This document shows positions 50,834 through 58,497 of a DNA stretch of 64,000 nucleotides, piece by piece. Each line of letters starts with the position of its first letter. Positions within the stretch are counted from its first letter, which is position 1. A program made the position numbers and the translations under genes. This DNA comes from JBBRUG01 sp038247995 (GTDB lineage Bacteria; Chloroflexota; Chloroflexia; Chloroflexales; Chloroflexaceae): contig JBBRUG010000001.1 in assembly GCA_038247995.1 (NCBI GenBank), forward strand, positions 8,842-72,841. Direction: 5' to 3'. Under the pieces are notes generated by a model. That model saw only the letters and a program-made list of their open reading frames with translations. It made no database searches and was not told where the DNA came from.

Positions 50834-51844
50834 TCAATTTGTAGCGCCCCGTAAAAACAGCCGTAAAATCTGCACCACCTGTTCCGGTAGTTCAAACAGG
50901 ATCAAATGGCCGCAGCGCGGTACTTCAAGAAAGACGCCATTCTGGGCATTTTGCATCAACTTGCGCCCGCCGGCCGGCCGCATAATTGGGTCGCCGGCGC
51001 CGGCCACCAACAGGGTCTGCTGTTCCAGCGCGCGCATCTGTTCCGGCACAGCTTCCAGGATCTCGCGCCGCGCCAGTTCCGCCGCCGACACGCGTACCGC
51101 TTCTGGATCGCAGCAGCGTAAACTGAGTGTGGCCAGCTTTACATCGCTTACCGGCGCGGTGTTGCGCGATAGCACGGCCAGGGCATAAATGTACGGGATC
51201 CACCAGAGGCCCCGGCGTTCAATTGGGCGCAAGACCCCGTTAAAAACGGTGTCGAGTAGCTTCGGCAGCAGCGCCGAGGCGGCCCGGCTGTAAGGCAACT
51301 GGCTAAAGTTAAAGAAGGCCAGCGAGCGCACGCGATCGGGGTGATCGTAGGCGTATTGCAGGGCAACGAAGGCGCCGAGCGAGAAGGCGGCGACGTGCTG
51401 GCTGGGCAGTTCGAGCGCATCGGCGAGCGCCGCGATATCGCCGCTGAAGCCGCTTACCGTATAGCCATGCCCCGGATCGCTGGCGGAGAAACCATGGCCC
51501 TTCAGATCGTAGGCGATGACCCGGTAGCCGGCCTGCGCCAGCGGATCAACAATATGATGCCACCAGTATGACGAGCAATCCCAGCCATGCACCAGGATCA
51601 ATGGCTCACCGTTGCGCGGCCCGACATCCATATAGTGGTGGACAATGCCATTCAGGGTGATGAATTTGGCCCGCCCCATCAGGTGCTGTTCATGCTCCAG
51701 GCGCCGCCGTTCGCGCCCACTGAGTTTTCCCGCAAGTTTGGCGGCTACTTCAGCGCTATAGGTGGTGTATTTCTCGGTTGGCGCCGCCACAGCCGGGTGT
51801 ACGCTGTGTTCCACCGCAGCATTCGTTTTTGTTGAATCAACCAT
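50834..51844 (-). CDS. Alpha/beta hydrolase of the chlorosome cluster
   Basis: Hydrolase of 336 residues with a basic helical N-terminal extension of about 60 residues (AKLAGKLSGRERRRLEHEQH). The hydrolase domain begins FITLNGIVHHYMDVG, with oxyanion motif LVHGWDCSSYWW, nucleophile elbow AAFSLGAF, acid in VAGAGDPIM and catalytic His in VPRCGHLILF. The elbow A-F-S-L-G-A fits G-x-S-x-G loosely: the first Gly is Ala. It lies 16 bases downstream of the pseudo-ATPase gene, in the same operon. Confidence 0.83.
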   Translation of the reverse strand: MVDSTKTNAAVEHSVHPAVAAPTEKYTTYSAEVAAKLAGKLSGRERRRLEHEQHLMGRAKFITLNGIVHHYMDVGPRNGEPLILVHGWDCSSYWWHHIVDPLAQAGYRVIAYDLKGHGFSASDPGHGYTVSGFSGDIAALADALELPSQHVAAFSLGAFVALQYAYDHPDRVRSLAFFNFSQLPYSRAASALLPKLLDTVFNGVLRPIERRGLWWIPYIYALAVLSRNTAPVSDVKLATLSLRCCDPEAVRVSAAELARREILEAVPEQMRALEQQTLLVAGAGDPIMRPAGGRKLMQNAQNGVFLEVPRCGHLILFELPEQVVQILRLFLRGATN

Positions 51845-51860
51845 CGCTCACCCTCTGCCT

Positions 51861-52964
51861 TCATTCAACCCATAGGCGCAATGTCTCGCCCTCAACGCGT
51901 GCGCGCAGGCGACCGCCTTCGATCAGGCCCGGCAGGAGCAGATGGCGGCGGATCTGGCCGAGACGCAACACAACTTCCTCGCTGGCTACCGCTACATCAA
52001 GCGCCTTGGGATCGAGGAACGGGATGGTAAGGCGCAACTCACGAGCATCGTGGTGCGGCGCCGGCGGTAGTTCGCTCAGCACTGCGCCGTCGCGGTAGAG
52101 CGCTGCCCCGCGTAACGCCCAATCGTCGGCGATGCCGGGCGTATGCGGCAACGCGCCGATACGCAGATGCGGGCGCACCGGGCTGGCCTCAGCCGAGAAC
52201 TCATGACGCATGTCGAGGGTCACTTGGGCCGGATCGGCGGGCACAATAATCTCGTCGGCGGCAAGCCCGTACACGCCAAGCGTGGTGAGGGTTGTGCGCA
52301 GATGCGGGTAATGCAACTCTTCGGGCGTGGCAACGAAGCGCACGCGGGTGCCCATGCCGGCGTCGAGCGTGGCGCGCTGTTCTTCGAGCACGACGCGCAG
52401 ATCTTGCAGCGGCGCAGTCGCCGTGGGCGGGATCAGCGCTGAAGGCACAATCGCCTGCTCTTGCGAACTGCGTGAACGCCCTGGACCGCGGTCGAGGCCG
52501 AAAACCAGGCGCGTAAGCCAGCGTAACGCATCCGGTAGCGTCAGTGCATTAACCAGCGCCGCTGGCGCCGGGCCATCAAGCACGAGCAAGTCGAACCGCC
52601 CGAGCTTGCGGGCGCGTTCGGCCACCAGCAATGCACCGACGGCGTCCATGCCGGGAAAGGCCGGCAGTTCGTCGCTGCCGATATCACGCAGGCGTGCGGC
52701 GAGGCCGCTCCGGAAGGTAGGCCGGATCTGATCCCAGCGTCCGCTCAGTTCATCGACCGGAGCGATCTCGATTGCGGCGAGATTCGGTTCGAGTTCGAGC
52801 GGGCGCGAACTCAGGCTCTGGCCAAGCAGGGCGCCTAGTAGGTGCGCAGGCCCGCTTGAGGCCAGCAGAACGCGACTTCCGCGCCGCGCCGCGTGAAAAG
52901 CGGTCGCGAGGGCGGCAGCGCTCTGGGATACCTGGTTGTAGGCCGAAAAGATCAGAATACGCAT
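51861..52964 (-). CDS. ArsA/Get3-family pseudo-ATPase
   Basis: Protein of 367 residues with the full ArsA layout: Rossmann-like core and C-terminal HSP20-like domain (LRLTIPFLDPKALDVAVASEE). It aligns at the start with the intact paralogue at 57301-58497, but the P-loop GKGGVGKTS is replaced by AYNQVSQSA (residues 8-16). STDPAHSL is SSGPAHLL, and the APTG motif is DGPAPAA. All the nucleotide motifs are lost together while the fold and frame are kept, which suggests a selected non-catalytic partner. Stop is followed after 16 bases by a hydrolase gene. Confidence 0.85.
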   Translation of the reverse strand: MRILIFSAYNQVSQSAAALATAFHAARRGSRVLLASSGPAHLLGALLGQSLSSRPLELEPNLAAIEIAPVDELSGRWDQIRPTFRSGLAARLRDIGSDELPAFPGMDAVGALLVAERARKLGRFDLLVLDGPAPAALVNALTLPDALRWLTRLVFGLDRGPGRSRSSQEQAIVPSALIPPTATAPLQDLRVVLEEQRATLDAGMGTRVRFVATPEELHYPHLRTTLTTLGVYGLAADEIIVPADPAQVTLDMRHEFSAEASPVRPHLRIGALPHTPGIADDWALRGAALYRDGAVLSELPPAPHHDARELRLTIPFLDPKALDVAVASEEVVLRLGQIRRHLLLPGLIEGGRLRARVEGETLRLWVE

Positions 52965-52975
52965 ATGTTTGAGAA

Positions 52976-53024
52976 GTCAGGATTTAGGATGCTGCCTCCT
53001 GAGTCCTGAATCCTGAATCCTGAC
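52976..53024. repeat. Heptamer repeat hairpin (TCCTGAA units)
   Basis: TCCTGAG, TCCTGAA, TCCTGAA and TCCTGAC follow in register (52997-53024), faced by GTCAGGATTTAGGAT at 52976-52990, which pairs with the last units. The phrase TTAGGATGCTGC also occurs at 47573-47584 beside another array. Confidence 0.88.
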
Positions 53025-53031
53025 TACTGGC

Positions 53032-54273
53032 TCAGGCTGCCTCGACCTGCATCTCATTGGGTTGCTCAGCGTATCCAGGCTTACGCGCCGCGCTGGATTC
53101 ATAGAATTCCAGGCGCAACACACCGTCTTCGTAGCGGTTACCGCCGAGGGTACATTCGTAGAGAATCCGCGGCAGCGAGATGGTGCGCTGGATGCGCCCC
53201 ACCACCAGGTTCAGATCCGGCCCGCTGCGGCTAATCGCCAATTCCTCGTCGGCGCTAATGAACGGCAGGCGCAGACACAAATCAAACTGGCCGGGCGCAT
53301 TGTCGTCGTTCCACTGTTCCAACCAGATCGGTCGTTCTTCGTAGAGCATGGCGCCGGGGTTCGTCTCGCCGAAGGTCGCCCGCCCGACAGCTTCGAGCGC
53401 AGCCACACCAATCGGTTCGCCTTCCTGAAGCACGGTGCGGAAGATCGGCGTCGGGTGGAAACTGGCGTCGATCTCTTCGAGGTAGCCGCGCTGCAAGCTG
53501 ACCCAGTAATCGAAGTAGGGCCCAAGATCGGCGCGCCGGGGTAGGATCTTGTTCACCATGATTGCGTCGAGTTGCAGGCCGTAGAGGTTCAGGAAGGTAT
53601 AGGCGCGGCGCGTCTCCAGCAGCGGCAACTTCTCCGGGTTCAGCACCAGGCGCACCGAAATCTCATCGCTCATCAGGAAGTTGGCGAGCTGATCCATGCG
53701 TTCCAGCAAGTTGCTGACTTCATCGAAGAAGCTGTCGTTGGGCAGATCGCGGCGAAACGGCCGGGCGACATTGGCCAGGCCGCGATAGACGCGGAAGAAC
53801 TTCTTGCCGGCATCGCCGCCGATAATCAGTTCGGGGTAGGCCAGCAGGCGCAGCGTATTGCCAGTGGGCGCCGTATCGAGTACAACCGCGTCCCAACGCC
53901 CGCTCTGGGCCTCGTCCATCACCCGCTGCAGCGCCAGAATCTCATCGAGCCCAGGCTGATTGGCCAGTTCCGCTGATGTCGAGCGATCAACGCCGCGCTG
54001 TGAGTAGGTGCTGGCGACAAACTGCTGGAAACCGCCGAGGTTCTGCCGCCATTCGTAGATCGTGTCGATCTCCAGCCCATACAGATTGGGCGCGATTGGC
54101 GTCGGACGATCACGGCTGATTGGCGTGCCGAGGGCATCGGCCAGGGAATGAGCCGGGTCGCTGGAGAGCACGAGCGTCCGTTGGCCGGCCCGCGCGAGGA
54201 GCGTGGCCGTGGCCGCGGAGATCGTCGTTTTGCCCGTCCCGCCTTTCCCGGAGTAGATGATGACTCTGGTCAT
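53032..54273 (-). CDS. ArsA/Get3-family ATPase, first intact copy
   Basis: ATPase of 413 residues of the anion-transporting/tail-anchored-targeting family. P-loop GKGGTGKTT at residues 9-17, switch I LSSDPAHSLADAL, and DTAPTGNTLRLLAYPE are all intact. A C-terminal HSP20-like domain (FDLCLRLPFISADEELAISR) is present. The metalloid-binding cysteines of true ArsA are not seen, and no ars genes are near. Get3-like delivery of hydrophobic chlorosome proteins is a better guess from context. Confidence 0.9.
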   Translation of the reverse strand: MTRVIIYSGKGGTGKTTISAATATLLARAGQRTLVLSSDPAHSLADALGTPISRDRPTPIAPNLYGLEIDTIYEWRQNLGGFQQFVASTYSQRGVDRSTSAELANQPGLDEILALQRVMDEAQSGRWDAVVLDTAPTGNTLRLLAYPELIIGGDAGKKFFRVYRGLANVARPFRRDLPNDSFFDEVSNLLERMDQLANFLMSDEISVRLVLNPEKLPLLETRRAYTFLNLYGLQLDAIMVNKILPRRADLGPYFDYWVSLQRGYLEEIDASFHPTPIFRTVLQEGEPIGVAALEAVGRATFGETNPGAMLYEERPIWLEQWNDDNAPGQFDLCLRLPFISADEELAISRSGPDLNLVVGRIQRTISLPRILYECTLGGNRYEDGVLRLEFYESSAARKPGYAEQPNEMQVEAA

Positions 54274-54346
54274 AGGGTGCTGCTTCTGGCCGAAGCCGTT
54301 AGGATCGTTGGGCCGAAGCGCGCTTCGGCCTTACAGGCGTTGTACA

Positions 54347-55744
54347 CTAGTCCTCGTGATGCACGCCGTTGCCGTTGTTGCTGACGGGCAGGGCGCGTGG
54401 TTCGAGCGCGTTGTTACCATTCCGGCCCAACGAGATGCGGCGTACCGGGTTGCGCGCGGGCGGCTCGGCCGGCGGTTCGGGCGTTACCGGCGCCTCGTCC
54501 GGCGGTTCAACCCGGCGGATGCTCAGGCTCCGCCGAACCGGTTGCTGCGGCGCTGCGGCCTGCGGCTCGGCGGCTGCGGCCGAGGCGTTGCGCTCGACAG
54601 GGACGCTAGCCGCCGGTGGGCGCTGGCGGGCGGTTGCCACGTTGATCCGGCGCTGCTCCTGCTGGTTGTTCGCTTCCTCTTCAAGCGGTTCACTGAACCG
54701 CACAGCAGCGCGCACAACCGGCGCCACCGGCGCCAACGGGCCGCCCTGGGCTTCCTGCTGAGTAGCAGCAGCATAGAGGCCGCGCATTGCAGTGCGCCGT
54801 ACCTGCGGGTTTTGCATGCCACCGACAAGCTCACCCGCGCCGCTTACCATCTCGTTGGCGCGGCCCAACAAGCGGGCCAGTTTACGCGGCGCCTCAAGCA
54901 TCAGCCGCAGCGAGCGACTGACCTCGTACATATTCGGCTGCTCAGGCATGCTCGGCATCTGGCCACCGGCGTTAAAGCCGGGCGGCGGGCCGGCTGGAAT
55001 ACCGGGCGTGGCCCCACCGGGGCGCTGATTCTCATAGGAGGCGATCAAGTCGCTCGGGCTGAGCGGCGCTTGCATCGCTGCGCCGGCTTCAGTGCCATTC
55101 GCCTGCCACCAGCGGCGTCGCTGCACTGAGGGTTGCGCAACCGCTTCGGTTGGCGTGTCCGGCATGAAGGGCGGTTCAGGATCGACGTTGAAGAACGACG
55201 CTTGTGGTGCGTGTTCAACGGCGGGGAATTGCTCGGCAAAGGCTGCAACCAGGGCTGCATCGGTGACGCCGGCAAGCACCTGATCACCGACCCAGGCAAC
55301 CATGCGGGCCATAATTGCCACATCGTCGGCAGGCATATAATCGAGGGTATTGACCAAGACACGCTCGCCGCTGCCCGGATCGACCGCTGAACCACCGACG
55401 GCGATCCGTCGCTGACGCGGCGCAACCGGCGGCAGGCGCAGGGCCAGCAGCACCCGCCCATGGAAAGGGTCCCACGTCTGATGTTCAACCACATCAACAT
55501 CATTCCAGAGGAAACCATCGACACTGTCGCTAAAAAAACCACGCGCCCAGGTAATCAGGCGCTGGTCGGTGAGGGCGACAAAATCGTTGAGCGAGAGGCC
55601 GCCGACGCGGCGGCGGTTCTCATCGAGCAGGACGCCGTCGAAGAGCGCGAGCAGCACCTCGTCTTCCGCGATCACGCCGCGGTGGCGCAGTTCGTCGGCG
55701 CTCGCCGGGCTGACGTTGACTCCGAGATAAGGTTGGATGCTCAT
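54347..55744 (-). CDS. PH-like domain protein with Pro/Arg-rich tail (chlorosome cluster paralogue 2)
   Basis: Protein of 465 residues. Residues 20-130 look like a bacterial PH-type domain (AEDEVLLALFDGVLLDENRRR, DFVALTDQRLITWARGFF). They align with the same region of the gene upstream. A central helical part (SLRLMLEAPRKLARLLGRAN) precedes a disordered tail rich in Pro, Ala, Asn and Arg. The tail has basic motifs PVRRSLSIRR and PVRRISLGRNG. No membrane segment. Start overlaps the upstream stop (ATGA). It could be a scaffold at the chlorosome surface; the function is not known. Confidence 0.78.
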   Translation of the reverse strand: MSIQPYLGVNVSPASADELRHRGVIAEDEVLLALFDGVLLDENRRRVGGLSLNDFVALTDQRLITWARGFFSDSVDGFLWNDVDVVEHQTWDPFHGRVLLALRLPPVAPRQRRIAVGGSAVDPGSGERVLVNTLDYMPADDVAIMARMVAWVGDQVLAGVTDAALVAAFAEQFPAVEHAPQASFFNVDPEPPFMPDTPTEAVAQPSVQRRRWWQANGTEAGAAMQAPLSPSDLIASYENQRPGGATPGIPAGPPPGFNAGGQMPSMPEQPNMYEVSRSLRLMLEAPRKLARLLGRANEMVSGAGELVGGMQNPQVRRTAMRGLYAAATQQEAQGGPLAPVAPVVRAAVRFSEPLEEEANNQQEQRRINVATARQRPPAASVPVERNASAAAAEPQAAAPQQPVRRSLSIRRVEPPDEAPVTPEPPAEPPARNPVRRISLGRNGNNALEPRALPVSNNGNGVHHED

Positions 55745-56895
55745 AAACGTTCCTTCGTCTGATCGGGCTCGGCGTCCCCTGAACCGCTTCCGGCGCGGGC
55801 TGGGGCAGCAGGACGACTGTAAGTTGACGGTACACCAGCGCTGCGGCGGCGCAGCGGGATCTCGCGACGGTCGGGCGGCGGGGCGGCAGTGCGGCGCGGC
55901 GCAACCTCGGGTGGGCTAACCGGCGTAGCTGCGGCTGGTGGCGGCGCTGGTTGTCCACGCCGGCGCAGGGGAATCTCGTGATAACTTGGTTCCGGTGCCG
56001 GGGGTGGCGCGGCGACAGGTTCAGATGCGCCCCACTCGGCTTGGGCTTGCGGCGCCTGGGGTTGCATCGGCGCACCGGGTTGGCCAACCTGGCGATTTAG
56101 GAAGGTCATCGCCATCTGTTGGGCCATCGGGTTGCTGGCCACGTTTTGCACCAGGTCGTTGACGGCGCGGACTGTTTCGGTGAATTCGCGCAGACTGCTA
56201 CTGCTCAAATCGAAGGGCAGGTCGGCCTCGCGGATCGACCGGCGCAACGTATCCCAGGCCGAACGCGCCAGGCGCCCGGCGGCATAGATCTGGCCGGGCG
56301 GCAACGCAGGATCGTGCTGGAATTGCGGGCCGGGCGCAAGCGTCTGCGTCTGGGCATTGCCGGGCCAGCGGTAGGGCGCCTCACCGGGGCGCAAACCATC
56401 GACGTGGCCGTAGATCTGCATACCGAGGACGGTCGCGATCTCGGGGCCAGCGGCGCGGGCGCTCATTCCGGCGGCAGTCAGTTCGCGCGCAGTGTTCGCC
56501 GCAGTCTGGATCAGCGTCAGTGCTGCCTGCAACGAGCCAATCGGCACGAGCGTAAATGTGAAGCGCTGCTCCGCTTCGTCAGGGGCGCTAAAAGCCAGGC
56601 CGATCTGCGCATGCAGCGGATCGAGACCGAACCCATCGAGTTCGCTCAATTCGGCGAGCGGAAAGGCATAACAAAGATGTTTTCCATAGTCACGCGCCCA
56701 GAGCACCACCCGTAGGTTCGTTACCAAACAATAGTCGTGCAGTGTCGGCCCGCTTAGGCGTTGGCCCTGCTCGTCGAGCAGAACGCCATCGACAGCAACC
56801 AGCACTTGCTCGTCAGAGTCGAGCAAACCCAGGGCCTCAAGTTCATTGAGGTGCGCTGGAACGACCGTGTGGCTATGATAGAGCAGATTGATCAT
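55741..56895 (-). CDS. PH-like domain protein with Pro/Arg-rich tail (chlorosome cluster paralogue 1)
   Basis: Protein of 384 residues, a paralogue of the next gene. The N-terminal domain matches it closely in pattern: DEQVLVAVDGVLLDEQGQR, DYCLVTNLRVVLWARDYG. A helical region (TVRAVNDLVQNVASNPMAQQ) leads to a Pro-rich tail that carries EIPLRRR twice (near 307-313 and 345-351). It is the first gene after csmA, with a hairpin between. I recall large hypothetical proteins beside csmA in Chloroflexus but no assigned role. Confidence 0.78.
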   Translation of the reverse strand: MINLLYHSHTVVPAHLNELEALGLLDSDEQVLVAVDGVLLDEQGQRLSGPTLHDYCLVTNLRVVLWARDYGKHLCYAFPLAELSELDGFGLDPLHAQIGLAFSAPDEAEQRFTFTLVPIGSLQAALTLIQTAANTARELTAAGMSARAAGPEIATVLGMQIYGHVDGLRPGEAPYRWPGNAQTQTLAPGPQFQHDPALPPGQIYAAGRLARSAWDTLRRSIREADLPFDLSSSSLREFTETVRAVNDLVQNVASNPMAQQMAMTFLNRQVGQPGAPMQPQAPQAQAEWGASEPVAAPPPAPEPSYHEIPLRRRGQPAPPPAAATPVSPPEVAPRRTAAPPPDRREIPLRRRSAGVPSTYSRPAAPARAGSGSGDAEPDQTKERL

Positions 56896-56919
56896 CGGTA
56901 CTTAACTACCTAAGGGAAG

Positions 56920-56956
56920 GGGCGTGTAGCACAAGGAAATCCCGTAGCTCACGCCC
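56920..56956 (-). terminator. Intercistronic hairpin after csmA
   Basis: GGGCGTG (56920-56926) pairs with CACGCCC (56950-56956), with further partial pairing inward. It lies in the 76-base gap after csmA and has no T-run. It could protect or partly terminate the csmA message so that csmA is made in excess over the genes downstream. Confidence 0.45.
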
Positions 56957-56971
56957 GCACCCATTGCCGAC

Positions 56972-57217
56972 TTACCGATTGAAGCGCGACTGAATGCGCT
57001 TCGGGCGGAAGCCGCCGTTGGCCGACGTGCTGGCGAAACCTTCACCGCTGCCGCTGCGGGCGAGGCCCGGGTACGCGTTACGGTTGATGTTCAACACTGC
57101 GTCCTGCGTAGCCTGGAGTGCATTGGCGACCCACTGCCAGTGACCCTGGAACATGATGTCGCCAATCTGGGCGACCTGGGCTGATGACTCTGCGAACCAA
57201 CCTCGATTAACGGCCAT
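56972..57217 (-). CDS. csmA: Chlorosome baseplate protein CsmA (precursor)
   Basis: Baseplate BChl a-binding protein linking the chlorosome to the membrane antenna; 81 residues. The core RGWFAESSAQVAQIGDIMFQ and GHWQWVANALQAT carries His26, the BChl a ligand (His25 in the mature protein). After AYPGLAR comes a C-terminal extension (SGSGEGFASTSANG, then FRPKRIQSRFNR). In Chloroflexus a similar extension is removed on maturation to about 51 residues. The start is fixed by AGGAGGTG. It has its own promoter just upstream. This is the most certain call in the window. Confidence 0.98.
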   Translation of the reverse strand: MAVNRGWFAESSAQVAQIGDIMFQGHWQWVANALQATQDAVLNINRNAYPGLARSGSGEGFASTSANGGFRPKRIQSRFNR

Positions 57218-57245
57218 GAGCACACCTCCTGTGTACATCGGACAG

Positions 57246-57276
57246 ATTATAGGCTCCGGGTGGTGTCCCCGGTCAA
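57246..57276 (-). promoter_or_regulatory. csmA promoter
   Basis: On the minus strand TTGACC (57276-57271) is followed after 19 bases by a perfect TATAAT (57251-57246), 28 bases before the csmA ATG. The spacing is two bases over the optimum. It lies in the 83-base gap after the arsA-like gene and allows csmA expression independent of it. Confidence 0.7.
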
Positions 57277-57300
57277 CCTCGCAAAAAGGACGCACCCAAA

Positions 57301-58497
57301 TCAGTGCGTCGGGACAGCCGCATAAAACGGCACGATCAGCCAGTCGCCTTCCATTTCGGCCTGGCCCGCTTCCTGGCCGGCAAGGCTGGTCGGCAGGGTT
57401 AGGATGCGGCGGAAGTCGCCGATCTGGACGACGAGTTCATCGCCGTTCTGGAACAGGTCGAGCTGGCTAACGTCGGCAAAAGGCAGCTTGATCTTCACCC
57501 GGTAACTGCCGTCTTGGAGTTTGGAAATATCGAGCGGCGACTCATTGTAGAGCACTGCCGTTGGGTCGGTATCGCCATAAATATCGATGCCCATCTGGCG
57601 CAACTTCGCAATCCCGACGACTTCTTCAGCGTAATAGGGCACATGCTTGATCGGGAGCGGGTTGAAGCCGTGCTCCACCTCTTGCAGGTAGCGCTGCTGA
57701 ATGGTTTTCCAATGGTTGAGGTAACCACTGTCCTGATCGACGGGTAGGATTTTATTTACCACCACCGTATCGACCGTCAGGCCATACATCGAGAGGTACG
57801 TGAGGGCGCGCTGGCTCTCTTTGATCACCATCTTCTCGGGGTTCATCACCAACCGGATCGACGTCTCCTGCGGGTTGGCCAGCGTTGCCGTAATGCCCTC
57901 CATCTGGCGGAACATCTCATCGACGGCCTCGTAGACCTCGGGCGGGGCGACCATCTTATTCAGGCCGGGGGTGATTTTGCTCATCGGGCGCAAGAGCGGC
58001 TTGATCAAGAAGCGCTCGGCGCTGCGCAACATCGCGATTGCCCACTTGAATGTTTCCGGGGCCGAGAGCAGCCGGAGCGTCTCGCCGGTAGGCGCACAAT
58101 CGATAATCAGCAGGTCGTAATCGCCGCGATCTTTGTGATGCTTGATCCGGATTAGCGGGAAGGCCTCTTCCATGCCCGGAAGAATGCTCATCTCATCGGC
58201 GAGAATGCCCTGAACGCCTTGCTCGGCCATGAGCTGCGAGAAGTGCTCGCGCACAATGCCCCAGTTGTTCTCGATGTCGTGGTAGATGCTCACCTCAAGG
58301 GCATGCAAATACGGGGTGATCGCAACTGGTTCCGGGCCAAGCGGCCCTTCCAGATCGAACGAGTCGGCGAGCGAGTGGGCCGGGTCAGTGCTCATCACAA
58401 GGGTGCGTAGGCCCATATCGGCGGCGCGCACAGCGGTAGCAGCTGCGACGCTCGTCTTGCCTACGCCGCCTTTTCCCGTAAAGATCAGAGTACGCAT
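57301..58497 (-). CDS. ArsA/Get3-family ATPase, second intact copy
   Basis: ATPase of 398 residues with P-loop GKGGVGKTS (8-16), switch I MSTDPAHSLADSF, and DCAPTGETLRLLSAPE. The C-terminal HSP20-like domain reads YRVKIKLPFADVSQLDLFQNGDELVVQIGDFRR. It heads the chlorosome supercluster, directly upstream of csmA, and has AGAAGG before the ATG. No Cys pair for metalloids. Together with the intact copy at 53032 and the pseudo-ATPase at 51861 it suggests a multi-subunit targeting machine. Confidence 0.92.
   Translation of the reverse strand: MRTLIFTGKGGVGKTSVAAATAVRAADMGLRTLVMSTDPAHSLADSFDLEGPLGPEPVAITPYLHALEVSIYHDIENNWGIVREHFSQLMAEQGVQGILADEMSILPGMEEAFPLIRIKHHKDRGDYDLLIIDCAPTGETLRLLSAPETFKWAIAMLRSAERFLIKPLLRPMSKITPGLNKMVAPPEVYEAVDEMFRQMEGITATLANPQETSIRLVMNPEKMVIKESQRALTYLSMYGLTVDTVVVNKILPVDQDSGYLNHWKTIQQRYLQEVEHGFNPLPIKHVPYYAEEVVGIAKLRQMGIDIYGDTDPTAVLYNESPLDISKLQDGSYRVKIKLPFADVSQLDLFQNGDELVVQIGDFRRILTLPTSLAGQEAGQAEMEGDWLIVPFYAAVPTH

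Noticed and set aside
51861..58497. Arsenite efflux operon because of ArsA-like ATPases
   Set aside because: No arsB, arsC, arsD or arsR is present, the metalloid-binding cysteines are not visible, and the genes are embedded among chlorosome genes.
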